Counted from the stretch's first letter, positions 1 through 8,103 are shown. The stretch is 64,000 bases of DNA from OLB23 sp965230965 (GCA_965230965.1 OZ246401.1:806001-870000); one strand, 5' to 3'. A program made the numbers and translations. Notes: a model not told the origin generated them from the sequence alone.

Positions 1-77
1 GCATGATGTGAAAGTCTCCAACGTCTAATTTGTATAGATCGATCTCGGACTCAGAGAGAGAAAGGCTGCTGCTGAAC

Positions 78-374
78 ATGAGCACGTTCAAGACCATCAC
101 CAAGATGATGCGGCTGCATCTGTCGTTGAGGCATCCCGATCGAGTGCAGGTTCAGGCGTTCTTCCAAGGAGCGCCAGATACAGAATGGGTGGAGGAACAT
201 CTCCGCCTTTGTCCTCGCTGTGAGGACACGCATTTCCATTCTGTATTGGCACTCTATCGTCGGGATGAGGCCGCGAAGAAAGAGGCCGCCGCTGCAGCGG
301 CGGCCTCTACAACCCTTTCTTCCCTTGCATCTGCTCCTGCGATGTCGTTTAATGTAAGCAACTATGCAACTTAA
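78..374 (+). CDS. small GC-rich zf-HC2-like protein
   Basis: Predicted 98-residue protein whose middle carries an H-x3-C-x2-C pattern (HLRLCPRC), the arrangement of zf-HC2/anti-sigma zinc-binding domains. A role in metal binding or regulation is only inferred. The ATG at 78 is chosen; a TTG at 30 is an alternative. A weak purine-rich stretch lies about 13 nt upstream, so the ribosome-binding site is unclear. Base composition is much more GC-rich than xerC, which it overlaps by 11 nt. The reading frame runs through a perfect 28-nt palindrome (positions 281-308) that encodes an alanine run, so the last ~30 residues may be non-native. One of five GC-rich islands in the window. Confidence 0.5.
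   Translation: MSTFKTITKMMRLHLSLRHPDRVQVQAFFQGAPDTEWVEEHLRLCPRCEDTHFHSVLALYRRDEAAKKEAAAAAAASTTLSSLASAPAMSFNVSNYAT
281..308. repeat. perfect 28-nt GC palindrome, possible terminator
   Basis: Two 14-nt arms (starting AGAGGCCG and ending CGGCCTCT) form a perfect palindrome with no loop. It is followed after about 7 nt by a pyrimidine run. It resembles the GC-rich terminator hairpins that end the other GC-rich genes here, but it lies inside the open frame of the 98-aa ORF and just before xerC. Confidence 0.5.
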
Positions 375-1344
375 AGAAGCAATTGAACGATTTCTCGAAT
401 ATGCGGAGCTTGATCGCAATCTATCAGGTAAAACTGTGCGCATGTATAGCTATTATCTTTGGTTTTTTTATACATGGGTTGTTGCCGAGAAGGTTCCTGT
501 AAGCAAGTCAAAGAAGAATGATGTACAAGAAGCGCTCGATCTTCGTGTCGAAGACATTGACGATGAATTAATTCGTAAATTTCGACTCTATCTTTCTCGC
601 GATTATTTTAATCCATTTAAGGGCGAACTAAAGCGCCAAACACAAAACTACTTTCTTGTTGCGCTACGTTCATTCTTCCGCTTTCTTGTCAAGAAAAATT
701 ACAAAGTGCTTTCTCCCGATACGATTGAATTAGGAAAAAGCCGCGATCGTGCAATTAAATTTTTGTCGCCAGAGGATGTTGGGAAGTTGGTACAAAGCCC
801 CGATACAAGCGAAATTATGGGTTTGCGCGATCGCGCAATCATGGAGATGCTCTTCTCCACTGGACTTCGCGTGTCGGAGCTGGTTGGTCTAAATCGTGAT
901 CAGGTTAATACAAAAGAAGGTGAATTTAGCGTCATCGGAAAAGGTGGAAAAGCACGCGTTGTGTTTATGTCTGATTCCGCAAATGAGTGGATTTTAAGAT
1001 ATTTGACTGCTCGCGACGATCCATACAAGCCTCTTTTTATTCGCTATTCTGGGCCAAAGCCAAAAGAACTAAATGATGAGTCACATCGTTTAACGGTGCG
1101 CTCTGTCGAGCGCATGATCGATAAATATCGTGTGGCCGCTGGGATAACTATTCGTATTGGGCCACACGTGCTGCGCCATAGCTTTGCCACCGACCTTCTG
1201 CAGCATGGCGCGGATCTCCGTTCTGTCCAAGAAATGCTTGGACACAAAAATATTTCAACAACGCAGATTTATACGCATGTGACTAATGTGCGTCTAAAAG
1301 AAGTGCACAAAAAATTTCATTCGGGGAATAAACGCGATGAGTAA
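364..1344 (+). CDS. tyrosine recombinase, XerC/XerD type
   Basis: Site-specific tyrosine recombinase of 326 aa, a little longer than typical XerC/D (~300). An N-terminal SAM-like core-binding domain (about residues 1-120) precedes the catalytic domain. The complete active-site set is visible: Arg169 (TGLRVSEL), Lys196 (GKGGKAR), His268 and Arg271 (HVLRHSF), His294 (LGHKNIS) and nucleophile Tyr303 (IYTHV). It would cut and rejoin DNA through a 3'-phosphotyrosine. The likely role is chromosome-dimer resolution at dif, since CPR genomes usually have a single Xer protein. It is also a candidate enzyme for the repeat-flanked array at 17-22 kb, which is inference only. XerC versus XerD cannot be decided. 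Confidence 0.93.
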   Translation: MQLKEAIERFLEYAELDRNLSGKTVRMYSYYLWFFYTWVVAEKVPVSKSKKNDVQEALDLRVEDIDDELIRKFRLYLSRDYFNPFKGELKRQTQNYFLVALRSFFRFLVKKNYKVLSPDTIELGKSRDRAIKFLSPEDVGKLVQSPDTSEIMGLRDRAIMEMLFSTGLRVSELVGLNRDQVNTKEGEFSVIGKGGKARVVFMSDSANEWILRYLTARDDPYKPLFIRYSGPKPKELNDESHRLTVRSVERMIDKYRVAAGITIRIGPHVLRHSFATDLLQHGADLRSVQEMLGHKNISTTQIYTHVTNVRLKEVHKKFHSGNKRDE

Positions 1345-1346
1345 TT

Positions 1347-1940
1347 TTACTTTGTCTTTGCGTTATGGTCTTTCCATGCTGATCGATAATCTCTACATAG
1401 TCTCACTATTTCGTGAGTAATGATTACGCTCTCATCACGCAGGAGTTGATAGTCAGGTGTTTCTGCGGCAACCTCTAACAATAGTGCTTGGAGTTCGCTT
1501 GGTGTAAGTACATCTAATTCCAAAAGATGAATAAGATCTTGCCTCTTTTGAATAATATCGACAATTGTAGAAGGTGCTTTTTGCCCAAACACCGGTTCTC
1601 GAAGTAAAATAATAGGTTTTCCATAACCCATAGCAGCTGCCATTTCGATAGCAGCACTTTCTCCAATATAACCCTCAGCACTACCTCCATATCTATTATC
1701 TACAATCTCGATAGCATTCGATTTAACTGCTCTAAGAAAGTCAATTTCAGTTCTATGAAATGGCGTTATTGCCTCCTGTTCCGTAGTAATGGCAAAGTCC
1801 TGTGGATACGCACTGATAGCATCGCCAGCTGGAAAAGACACACTAAACCCAACATTGAGAAGATTCTTTCTCAAAGCAAACAAACCTATATTATCCGGGT
1901 GATACTTTCCACTTATTTGTACTCCTAATGACTCGATCAT
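1347..1940 (-). CDS. nucleoside 2-deoxyribosyltransferase-like protein
   Basis: Protein of 197 aa starting MIESLGVQISG. The pattern of an N-terminal strand with a small-molecule-binding loop, then a conserved GYIGESAAIEM segment and GKPIILL, resembles the nucleoside 2-deoxyribosyltransferase-like fold, in which the Glu of such a segment is catalytic. The assignment rests on fold-level resemblance only. The frame is open further upstream, but that would overlap the divergent permease gene. The ATG at 1940 is preceded by TGATATACT, a good extended -10. It is convergent with xerC, with 2 nt between the stop codons. Confidence 0.5.
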   Translation of the reverse strand: MIESLGVQISGKYHPDNIGLFALRKNLLNVGFSVSFPAGDAISAYPQDFAITTEQEAITPFHRTEIDFLRAVKSNAIEIVDNRYGGSAEGYIGESAAIEMAAAMGYGKPIILLREPVFGQKAPSTIVDIIQKRQDLIHLLELDVLTPSELQALLLEVAAETPDYQLLRDESVIITHEIVRLCRDYRSAWKDHNAKTK

Positions 1941-2028
1941 AATAGAACATAGTATATCACAAAGGCTGGGCACGATCTTTTTAAGTCGCGGTCTTGAAAA
2001 GGTCGCGCCTACCCTGCATACTGTTACA

Positions 2029-3162
2029 ATGTCCATTCGTAAACCTGTCGCCAATTCTCTTGAAGCAGCCGCCACACTTGTTGGCACGGCCATTGGCGCA
2101 GGTGTTTTAGGTCTCCCCTATGCTGTTTCTCATGCAGGATTCGGCATCGGCATGGTGATGCTTCTTGCCCTTGGCTGGCTCAATATTATTCTGCAAATGA
2201 TGTTTGCCGAGGTTACGCTACGTACAAAAGAACAACATCAAATCCCCGGTTATGCCGGCATCTATCTTGGACCCTATGTCAAAAAAATCGGTTTTGTTGT
2301 TGGTGTTACCTCTGCGTATGGCACGCTTCTTGCCTATATCATTGCCTCTGGACAGATTTTACAAGCATTGCTAGGCGGCACATCAACTATGTGGAGCCTT
2401 GTTTACTTTGCTGGTATTAGTTTTCTTGTCTATAAAGGCCTTGATACGATAAAAATCCTGGAGGTTATTATGTCAGCATTCGTTGCCTCCATTATGGTTC
2501 TCATCTGGGTTGTGGCGTTCCCGCATGTTGATCCTTCCAATTTGCTCTACATGCATATTGATCAAACCGCACAAGTTTACGGTGTATTGTTATTTGCCTT
2601 GAGCGCTACTGTAGCTATTCCAGAGGTTCGTCAAGAGTTGGTCGGCCAAGAAAGAATGTTTCCAAAAATTATTATCTTCGCAAATCTTTTCACTATTGCA
2701 GTGTATGCGCTTTTTACCCTTTTTGTTTTAGGAGTTACCGGCAGTGCAACTACAGAAGTTGCGACGATTGGTTTGGGTAATTTTATTGGTCCTTGGATGT
2801 TGGTTATTGGCAATATTCTCGCATTTTTCACAATCACAACAAGCTGTTTAACAATTGGCCTTGCGGTTCGTCGCGTTTTCCAATTTGATTATGGATTTCC
2901 CCGTTGGAAAGCTTTGGCTGCTACAGTAGTTATTCCTTTGATTATTTTTTTCAGCGGATTTAGGAATTTTATTCAAGTCTTGGGAATTGTTGGAGGTATT
3001 GGTCTTGGCCTACAAAGTTCTATTGTTGTTTTTTCATATTGGCGCTCTAGAATTCACGGTGAACGCAAACCAGAATTTACACTTGGCGTTATGTCGTTGC
3101 CCGGATTAATTATGCTCGCTGTCTTCGCTATTGGCGCTATTCTTACGATTACTGCGCTATAA
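2029..3162 (+). CDS. amino-acid permease, aromatic/hydroxy-aromatic type
   Basis: Integral membrane transporter of 377 aa with about 11 hydrophobic segments. The N-terminal GTAIGAGVLGLPYA segment is the substrate-binding unwound helix typical of the APC superfamily (Aa_trans / TyrP-Mtr-like). It is predicted to import an amino acid with H+ or Na+. Substrate cannot be told from sequence. The ATG at 2029 overlaps a TGTTACAAT -10-like element, so transcription may start just inside or at the gene, or another promoter is used. It is followed after 8 nt by the transglycosylase gene, suggesting cotranscription, although that gene also has its own TATAAT. Confidence 0.85.
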   Translation: MSIRKPVANSLEAAATLVGTAIGAGVLGLPYAVSHAGFGIGMVMLLALGWLNIILQMMFAEVTLRTKEQHQIPGYAGIYLGPYVKKIGFVVGVTSAYGTLLAYIIASGQILQALLGGTSTMWSLVYFAGISFLVYKGLDTIKILEVIMSAFVASIMVLIWVVAFPHVDPSNLLYMHIDQTAQVYGVLLFALSATVAIPEVRQELVGQERMFPKIIIFANLFTIAVYALFTLFVLGVTGSATTEVATIGLGNFIGPWMLVIGNILAFFTITTSCLTIGLAVRRVFQFDYGFPRWKALAATVVIPLIIFFSGFRNFIQVLGIVGGIGLGLQSSIVVFSYWRSRIHGERKPEFTLGVMSLPGLIMLAVFAIGAILTITAL

Positions 3163-3170
3163 TAAGCTTC

Positions 3171-4364
3171 ATGAGTAAATTTGACTTCACTATTTTGCAG
3201 AAAAGTTCCCAATCGAGAGCACGACGTGGACGAATTACGACGCCACATGGTGATATCGAGACACCGGCTTTTGTAACTGTAGGGACAAAAGGAACGATCA
3301 AGGCGCTTGCGCCAGAAGATTTGGAAAAAACAGGCACGCAATTTGTCTTTGCAAATACCTATCATCTTGTGTTGTCACCAGGAGCAGAGATTGTTCAAAA
3401 ACATCACGGTATTCACGCAATGTCAGGTATTCAAAAACCTTTTATTACCGACTCTGGTGGCTTTCAGGCATTTTCTTTGGCATTTCCTGACAGAAAGAAC
3501 ATGTACGAGTTATTACCACAGCATGATGATGCGTTGCCCGAAGAAGTAAAGAGAAAGCCGCTGGCAAAAATTACCGATAATGGTGTGGAATTTACATCGC
3601 ACATTGATGGGAAAAAACATTTATTTACGCCCGAATCTTCAATTAAAGCACAACAAAACATCGGTGCGGATTTCATCGTGGCATTTGACGAATGTATTTA
3701 TAATGGCGCGACGAAGGAGTATACGCAGCGCGCGACCGAGCGCACCCATGATTGGGCGCTGCGGTCGCTCGCACAGCTAAAAAAGAAAGTCTTCTTGCCT
3801 GCGGGTGCCCAGCAAATGTATGGGGTTATTCAAGGCGGGCAGTTTAAAGATCTGCGTGAGCTGAGTACGAATTTTATTGCCGCGCAGCCATTTTTTGGCA
3901 TCGCGCTCGGCGGCGTATCCGTTGGCGAAACAAATGCCGAGCTGCGTGAAGAAGTCACATGGATGATGGATGTGCTTCATGAAGATACGCGACCACGCCA
4001 CTTACTTGGTGTAAGCACTTTAGAAGATGTGCTCTTTTCAGTTAAACAAGGTGTCGATACTTTTGACTGTATCCTTCCTACCCGCGATGCACGCATTGGT
4101 CATATATATATTCGTACAAAAGAAACCACAAAAGATCCGCTCAAAGGTTATGGAATGATTGACATTATGAAGGCACCATCAAAAAATAATATGGAGTTCG
4201 TCAATAAAGAAGTGCTGGGCAATGTGACGTACGCGTATCTTCACCACCTTTTTAAACAGCGAGAACTTCTCGCCTATCGCCTTGCAACAATCAACAATCT
4301 TCACATGATTGAGAAATTCTTTGCGGAGATTCGTAAAGCTGTGGAAGAAGATCGACTTATATGA
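3171..4364 (+). CDS. tRNA-guanine transglycosylase family protein without zinc ligands
   Basis: Tgt family, 397 aa. Catalytic features of base exchange at G34 are present: Asp94 in TDSGGFQ, Asp173 in AFDEC, the GGVSVGE loop, and nucleophile Asp299 in FDCILPTR. However, the CxCxxC zinc motif expected before YLHHL (about residues 340-352) is absent; no cysteine occurs after Cys300. The usual HNL histidine is Asn375 (TINNLH). All four structural zinc ligands are therefore missing. An insertion around residues 106-150 also differs from classic enzymes. It could be a zinc-independent Tgt, one with altered base specificity, or a paralog with another role. A TATAAT lies 7 nt before the ATG inside the end of the preceding permease gene. 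Confidence 0.85.
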   Translation: MSKFDFTILQKSSQSRARRGRITTPHGDIETPAFVTVGTKGTIKALAPEDLEKTGTQFVFANTYHLVLSPGAEIVQKHHGIHAMSGIQKPFITDSGGFQAFSLAFPDRKNMYELLPQHDDALPEEVKRKPLAKITDNGVEFTSHIDGKKHLFTPESSIKAQQNIGADFIVAFDECIYNGATKEYTQRATERTHDWALRSLAQLKKKVFLPAGAQQMYGVIQGGQFKDLRELSTNFIAAQPFFGIALGGVSVGETNAELREEVTWMMDVLHEDTRPRHLLGVSTLEDVLFSVKQGVDTFDCILPTRDARIGHIYIRTKETTKDPLKGYGMIDIMKAPSKNNMEFVNKEVLGNVTYAYLHHLFKQRELLAYRLATINNLHMIEKFFAEIRKAVEEDRLI

Positions 4365-4384
4365 TGTAGTGTCCATTAAGGAAG

Positions 4385-4909
4385 TCAAAAAACCTCGGGT
4401 TTTATAAATCTCGCAAGCGCAGCAATAACCCCATCGCGATACCCATCGGTTCTTGTTATCGCACCATTTGTCATAAGCCCGAAATGTCCATCGCCATGCT
4501 TTGAATTTTCCAGGCCAAAAAGCTTGTCATTTACATGTCCTAATTCCATACCCTGCTTTATAAGATCCATCATTTTCTCAGGGGTCATCATACGAATTGT
4601 GCTTCCAATTCCTTCATTTCCTTCTTTATCTACTACAACAATCCACCCTGCATCAAACCAGTTTCCTTCAATCTCTTGCAATCCCCCTTCTAAACCAACG
4701 CCATAATCTGCCCCAAGGCTTTCCAACGCTTTTTTTGCACGGTTTCTCGCTCCAGTAATGCTTTCTTTGTCGCTCATTGGCTGATCCGAAACACCAGATA
4801 CCACGTCAATACCTTCAACTTCCCAGGTAGTATCAGGGAAAACTTTTTCAAAGGCTTGTTGCACGCATGCAATTTTCACCGGATTTTTCGAACCCACTGC
4901 AATTTTCAT
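4385..4909 (-). CDS. yjjX: inosine/xanthosine triphosphatase (YjjX / DUF84)
   Basis: House-cleaning NTPase of 174 aa that hydrolyses non-canonical ITP and XTP and so protects nucleic acids from deaminated purines. The start MKIAVGSKNPVKI is the family phosphate-binding signature; GARNRA and GLEGGL follow, and the length matches the family (~170-180). Its ATG overlaps the stop of the upstream hydrolase by 4 nt (ATGA), so it is the last gene of a three-gene run (glycosyltransferase, hydrolase, yjjX) behind tRNA-Gly. Convergent with tgt. Confidence 0.88.
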   Translation of the reverse strand: MKIAVGSKNPVKIACVQQAFEKVFPDTTWEVEGIDVVSGVSDQPMSDKESITGARNRAKKALESLGADYGVGLEGGLQEIEGNWFDAGWIVVVDKEGNEGIGSTIRMMTPEKMMDLIKQGMELGHVNDKLFGLENSKHGDGHFGLMTNGAITRTDGYRDGVIAALARFIKPEVF

Positions 4910-5631
4910 ATTTGATACTTATCTAAGAATTCACCAATAACTTTGTTAACTTCGACAATACGTTCTGGATATTTTCGATAATCATGTCCACAATTCATTT
5001 TATATAGTTCCTTTGGATTTGGAAATTGTTCGTAATTTGCCATGACTTCTTCTGGTGTTACTAAGTCATCTTTTATTCCGAGGAAAAATAATTTCGGCTT
5101 TATGCATGAAGCAAATTCTTTCGATAGATCTTTTATGTCTTTTTCCTCTAAAAAAATATGTGGCATTTCTATCTTTACATACTGTACAGGGTTAGTAAAT
5201 GGCACATCTCTTCGAGAAGGCTTGTCGTCAAGAGTGACCCAGGGTTCAGAAGGATACTTCCCACCCATGATTGAAATAAAATGAGTAATTTTTTCGTTCA
5301 ATGTACCTGCTATTGATGCCATTCCCCCTCCGCGACTATGACCGAGGACCACGGTAGGCTTGTTCCCAAAATGCTCGATAAGTTCATCGATTGTTTTTAG
5401 GTAATTATTGAGTGTATATAAACTAATGTCGCCAGGACTTTCCCATGTTCCTGCTGGATCAAAGGAAAGAGCAAGATAACCGCGCTCTGCAAGAAAATCA
5501 ACATGTGAGCGCATGTGCGCATAGTCCTTTGTATCAAGTTTCCCAGGAAGCACTAATGCCAGTTTTTCAGCATCGGGATTGCCCTGCATATAAGTGGCGA
5601 TAGTGAATGATGGAAGTTGTAAAAGATTCAT
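4906..5631 (-). CDS. alpha/beta hydrolase
   Basis: Cytoplasmic alpha/beta hydrolase of 241 aa. Ser nucleophile in the elbow GHSRGGG, probable acid Asp in GIKDDLV and catalytic His in NCGHDYR give a complete triad. No signal peptide. Most similar in layout to serine aminopeptidase/lysophospholipase-like (Hydrolase_4) enzymes; the natural ester or amide substrate is unknown. The start codon overlaps the stop of the glycosyltransferase upstream and the stop overlaps yjjX, indicating translational coupling. Confidence 0.82.
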   Translation of the reverse strand: MNLLQLPSFTIATYMQGNPDAEKLALVLPGKLDTKDYAHMRSHVDFLAERGYLALSFDPAGTWESPGDISLYTLNNYLKTIDELIEHFGNKPTVVLGHSRGGGMASIAGTLNEKITHFISIMGGKYPSEPWVTLDDKPSRRDVPFTNPVQYVKIEMPHIFLEEKDIKDLSKEFASCIKPKLFFLGIKDDLVTPEEVMANYEQFPNPKELYKMNCGHDYRKYPERIVEVNKVIGEFLDKYQI

Positions 5632-6518
5632 AATGTTTCGCGTGCATTTAATAATGCCCCTTTTTCTCCTTTATACATTTTAAAGAAATTTGTAATGAGC
5701 AGATATCCTCCGTAACGAACAACCCTTCGTGGTGAGACCCACACCTCGGCATCAGGATCTTCAATAAATCCCACTTTCTTGAGGCGCATAGTAGTTAATC
5801 GAAAACTAATGTTTGAATCTTCGCCAGGATAGGATTCCACGTTGTAGCCTCCAATTTCTTCTGCATCTTTTTTAAGAAAAGCAGCGTTGTGGCCAATACC
5901 CGTGAGACCTGTCCATTGGAATGTCGAGCGCATTAGCGCCCTTTGGAAATCATTTGATTGAATTTTAATATCCTCTTCTCTGCCGTGCATGTGAGAGTGT
6001 GAGGTGACAAGGCCAATATTTATGTCCGAAGTCAATTTTTTTGATAAAAGGCTGATCCACTGTGGCATTGCAATAGTATCAGCATCCGTAGACATATATA
6101 TTTCGCCTTCTGAAAAAATGAGGCCCATGTGTCGAGCCAAAGCAATTGGCTTCTCTTTTGTTGTCCTATACTCATATTCAATAACGCGAGCGCCACACGT
6201 GCGACTAATTTCTGCCGTCGTATCATCCTTGCTGCAGTTGTTTGCTATAACAAGAACTTCCACACCTGCAACATTTTTTTGTGCAGCAATTCCCTCAAGT
6301 GTTGGGAGAATATATGACTCCTCATCATGTGCAGGTATTACAACACTGATTTTTGGCTTTACTTTTATGCTTCCACGAAGTTTGGTAAGGCGCTTCTTTA
6401 TTGATAGTTCCCATTCTTGAAGTTTTTTAGAAAAAAGTCGAGGATTAGTTTTTTTAAGAGCCCAAAGATCTTTGTTACGTTTTACAACATCGGTAATGTA
6501 CGTTGGTGTCGGATTCAT
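5628..6518 (-). CDS. glycosyltransferase family 2
   Basis: GT-A fold family 2 glycosyltransferase of 296 aa. After ~50 N-terminal residues the nucleotide-sugar domain starts at ISVVIPAHDEE. The metal-binding DxD is in STDADT, and a downstream ED pair (GEDSN) fits the catalytic base region. It has no clear membrane helix. The ATG directly follows the encoded CCA of tRNA-Gly, with zero nucleotides between, so processing of the tRNA 3' end would release a leaderless mRNA. Acceptor unknown. Confidence 0.85.
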   Translation of the reverse strand: MNPTPTYITDVVKRNKDLWALKKTNPRLFSKKLQEWELSIKKRLTKLRGSIKVKPKISVVIPAHDEESYILPTLEGIAAQKNVAGVEVLVIANNCSKDDTTAEISRTCGARVIEYEYRTTKEKPIALARHMGLIFSEGEIYMSTDADTIAMPQWISLLSKKLTSDINIGLVTSHSHMHGREEDIKIQSNDFQRALMRSTFQWTGLTGIGHNAAFLKKDAEEIGGYNVESYPGEDSNISFRLTTMRLKKVGFIEDPDAEVWVSPRRVVRYGGYLLITNFFKMYKGEKGALLNARETL

Positions 6519-6592
6519 TGGAGCGGGTGAAGGGAATCGAACCCTCGTCTACTCCTTGGAAGGGAGTTATTCTACCATTGAACCACACCCGC
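6519..6592 (-). tRNA. tRNA-Gly(TCC), CCA encoded
   Basis: Full cloverleaf on the minus strand: 7-bp acceptor (GCGGGTG with CACCCGC), D arm GTTC/GAAT, anticodon stem ACTCC/GGAGT with loop CTTCCAA (anticodon TCC), and T arm with TTCGATT. The discriminator is T and the 3' CCA is encoded at 6519-6521. The next base downstream starts the ATG of the family-2 glycosyltransferase. Confidence 0.95.
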
Positions 6593-6640
6593 GGTAGGCT
6601 CTATTATATCATTTTAATCTTTATCCTTTACAATGCTACT

Positions 6641-7276
6641 ATGAAGATTTTGCTACTACCGAAGATAAAATTCCATGCGCTAAATATTAGCATTGTCGCA
6701 ACTTTTTTAATTATGGTTGTGCTCCAGAATGTGTTTGGTGAAGAATGGGTGCAATATCAAAAGCAGCTTAAGTTATTAGGAAGGTTGGTGCCATCCCCCA
6801 CTCCACAGGTTTTAGCAGTGACTGATGATAAGGTTTGGCATGTGACAAAGATAGTTGATGGCGATACAATTGAAATTGAATTTGAAGGGGTAAAAGAAAC
6901 CGTACGTTTTATTGGTATTGATACACCAGAGACAAAGGATCCGCGAAAACCGGTCCAATGTTTTGGAAAGGAAGCGGCTGCAAAAACAGCAGAGCTTTTA
7001 AAAGGCCGCAACGTCCGCATTGAGTCAGACAGAACGCAGTCCAATCGAGATATGTACAATCGCCTCTTGCGTTATGTGTTTAGAGATGACGGGCTGTTTA
7101 TTAATAAAGAATTAATTGAAGAAGGATTTGCTTACGAATATACATACAAAAGCAATCCTTATTTATTTCAAGAAGATTTTATTGAGGCGCAGCATCTTGC
7201 GCAGCAACAAGGAAAAGGGCTATGGGGTCAATTTGTTTGTCCCAACGACCCACGCGTGACTGGTTTTCTTCCGTAA
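6641..7276 (+). CDS. membrane-anchored thermonuclease-like nuclease (SNase)
   Basis: Staphylococcal-nuclease-like protein of 211 aa. One N-terminal hydrophobic segment (about residues 13-33) anchors or exports it. The SNase OB-fold domain follows from about residue 65: VDGDTIEI (Ca2+-binding Asp), RFIGIDTPET (catalytic Arg and Asp) and RLLRYVF (second Arg). It likely degrades extracellular DNA or RNA for nucleotide scavenging, a plausible need of a reduced-genome organism. The ATG at 6641 is chosen because TACAAT ends exactly 6 nt before it; the open frame extends upstream into the tRNA. Confidence 0.9.
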   Translation: MKILLLPKIKFHALNISIVATFLIMVVLQNVFGEEWVQYQKQLKLLGRLVPSPTPQVLAVTDDKVWHVTKIVDGDTIEIEFEGVKETVRFIGIDTPETKDPRKPVQCFGKEAAAKTAELLKGRNVRIESDRTQSNRDMYNRLLRYVFRDDGLFINKELIEEGFAYEYTYKSNPYLFQEDFIEAQHLAQQQGKGLWGQFVCPNDPRVTGFLP

Positions 7277-7435
7277 TCAGCTCATCACTTGCACGACATA
7301 ATGCTTATGATAGAAGGCCTCCTTACTCATGGGTTTGCCTTGCATTTCTTTTTGCAATAATTCTGAAAAACGTGGATCGCTTAATAATTTAACTGCTTTT
7401 ACTGTGTTTGAAACGGCACTTAATATGGCTTTCAT
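7277..7435 (-). CDS. small YbdD/YjiX-like protein downstream of lexA
   Basis: Uncharacterised 52-aa ORF (MKAILSAVSN...VVQVMS). Its ATG is 1 nt after the lexA stop, so the two are almost certainly cotranscribed. The centre, a DPRF segment followed by GKPMSKEAFYHKH, resembles the PMTYEEFF region of small YbdD/YjiX (DUF466) proteins, but this is a weak by-eye match. The stop codon abuts the convergent nuclease stop (7274-7276). Codon use is like its neighbours. Confidence 0.6.
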   Translation of the reverse strand: MKAILSAVSNTVKAVKLLSDPRFSELLQKEMQGKPMSKEAFYHKHYVVQVMS

Positions 7436-7436
7436 G

Positions 7437-8009
7437 TTAGTGATATTTTCTAATGACGCCTACTACGACGCCAGCAACTTCTAAGCTTTGTTCGGGATGA
7501 ATCGGTGGGTAGTTTTTGTTTGCCGGCATAAGCACCACCTGATCACCATTCTTTTGATAATATTTCATTGTCATTTCTCCGTCGACCTGCGCGACAACAA
7601 TATCGCCGACCTGGACCTTTTGTATGCGGTCGACGAGTACAAGATCACCTTCATGAATACCCGCTTCTATCATTGAATCGCCCGAGACGGTTAAGATAAA
7701 TGTTGCCTCCGGGCGATTCACAAGATATTGATCAAAGGAAATAATATCCTGCATATCTTCTTCTGCAACCGTAGGAAATCCCGCCTTAACTATGCCGGTA
7801 TTTGGTAAGGGTGCAAAAAGGTTACGTGGGATAAGTTTTCCTTTGTCATCTTTTTCGAGCCATCCTTCATCAATAAGCTTTTGTGCTAATTTAAATGCCG
7901 CATTTTTTGATGCGAATCCCATGACATCTGCCAACTCCTGATACGTTGGCAAACGTCGTTGCCTTTTGAAAAAAATGCGGATTTGTTTAATTGCTTCTTC
8001 TATATTCAT
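7437..8009 (-). CDS. lexA: LexA SOS repressor
   Basis: SOS regulator of 190 aa. The N-terminal winged helix (about 1-65) contains LPTYQELADVMGF. The self-cleavage site is Ala76-Gly77 (VKAGFP), with catalytic Ser112 (SGDSMIEAGI) and Lys149 (MTMKYY) in the S24 domain. It dimerises, represses DNA-damage genes and cleaves itself when RecA is activated. A perfect dyad GTGAAC-N4-GTTCAC lies 16-31 nt before the ATG, indicating autoregulation with a Gram-positive-type LexA box. A -10-like TAGAAT lies between the box and the ATG. Confidence 0.95.
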   Translation of the reverse strand: MNIEEAIKQIRIFFKRQRRLPTYQELADVMGFASKNAAFKLAQKLIDEGWLEKDDKGKLIPRNLFAPLPNTGIVKAGFPTVAEEDMQDIISFDQYLVNRPEATFILTVSGDSMIEAGIHEGDLVLVDRIQKVQVGDIVVAQVDGEMTMKYYQKNGDQVVLMPANKNYPPIHPEQSLEVAGVVVGVIRKYH

Positions 8010-8024
8010 GATATTCTAGTAACT

Positions 8025-8040
8025 GTGAACGATTGTTCAC
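8025..8040. promoter_or_regulatory. LexA (SOS) box
   Basis: Perfect inverted repeat GTGAAC-GATT-GTTCAC, matching the GAAC-N4-GTTC core of Gram-positive-type LexA operators. It sits 6 nt upstream of the lexA -10 (TAGAAT on the minus strand), covering the -35 region. It could also affect the divergent Nudix gene at 8104, whose extended -10 starts 49 nt away. Confidence 0.88.
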
Positions 8041-8088
8041 TACCCATTATGACACGCGTTTTTTTCCATGTCAAGAGGAATTATATGG

Positions 8089-8097
8089 TGTTATACT
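8089..8097 (+). promoter_or_regulatory. extended -10 promoter, leaderless type
   Basis: TGTTATACT (TGn plus hexamer) ends 6 nt before the ATG at 8104, so the predicted first transcribed base is at or next to the start codon. This is the clearest example of the arrangement that recurs throughout the AT-rich genes of the window. Confidence 0.7.
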
Positions 8098-8103
8098 GAG
8101 CTC

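Noticed and set aside
51..443. Antisense 130-aa ORF across the first gene and xerC start
   Set aside because: Opposite to the zf-HC2-like ORF and the xerC start; no promoter or recognisable motif.
364..1344. Phage or plasmid integrase
   Set aside because: Length and domain pattern fit chromosomal XerC/D. No phage genes or flanking att repeats are adjacent.
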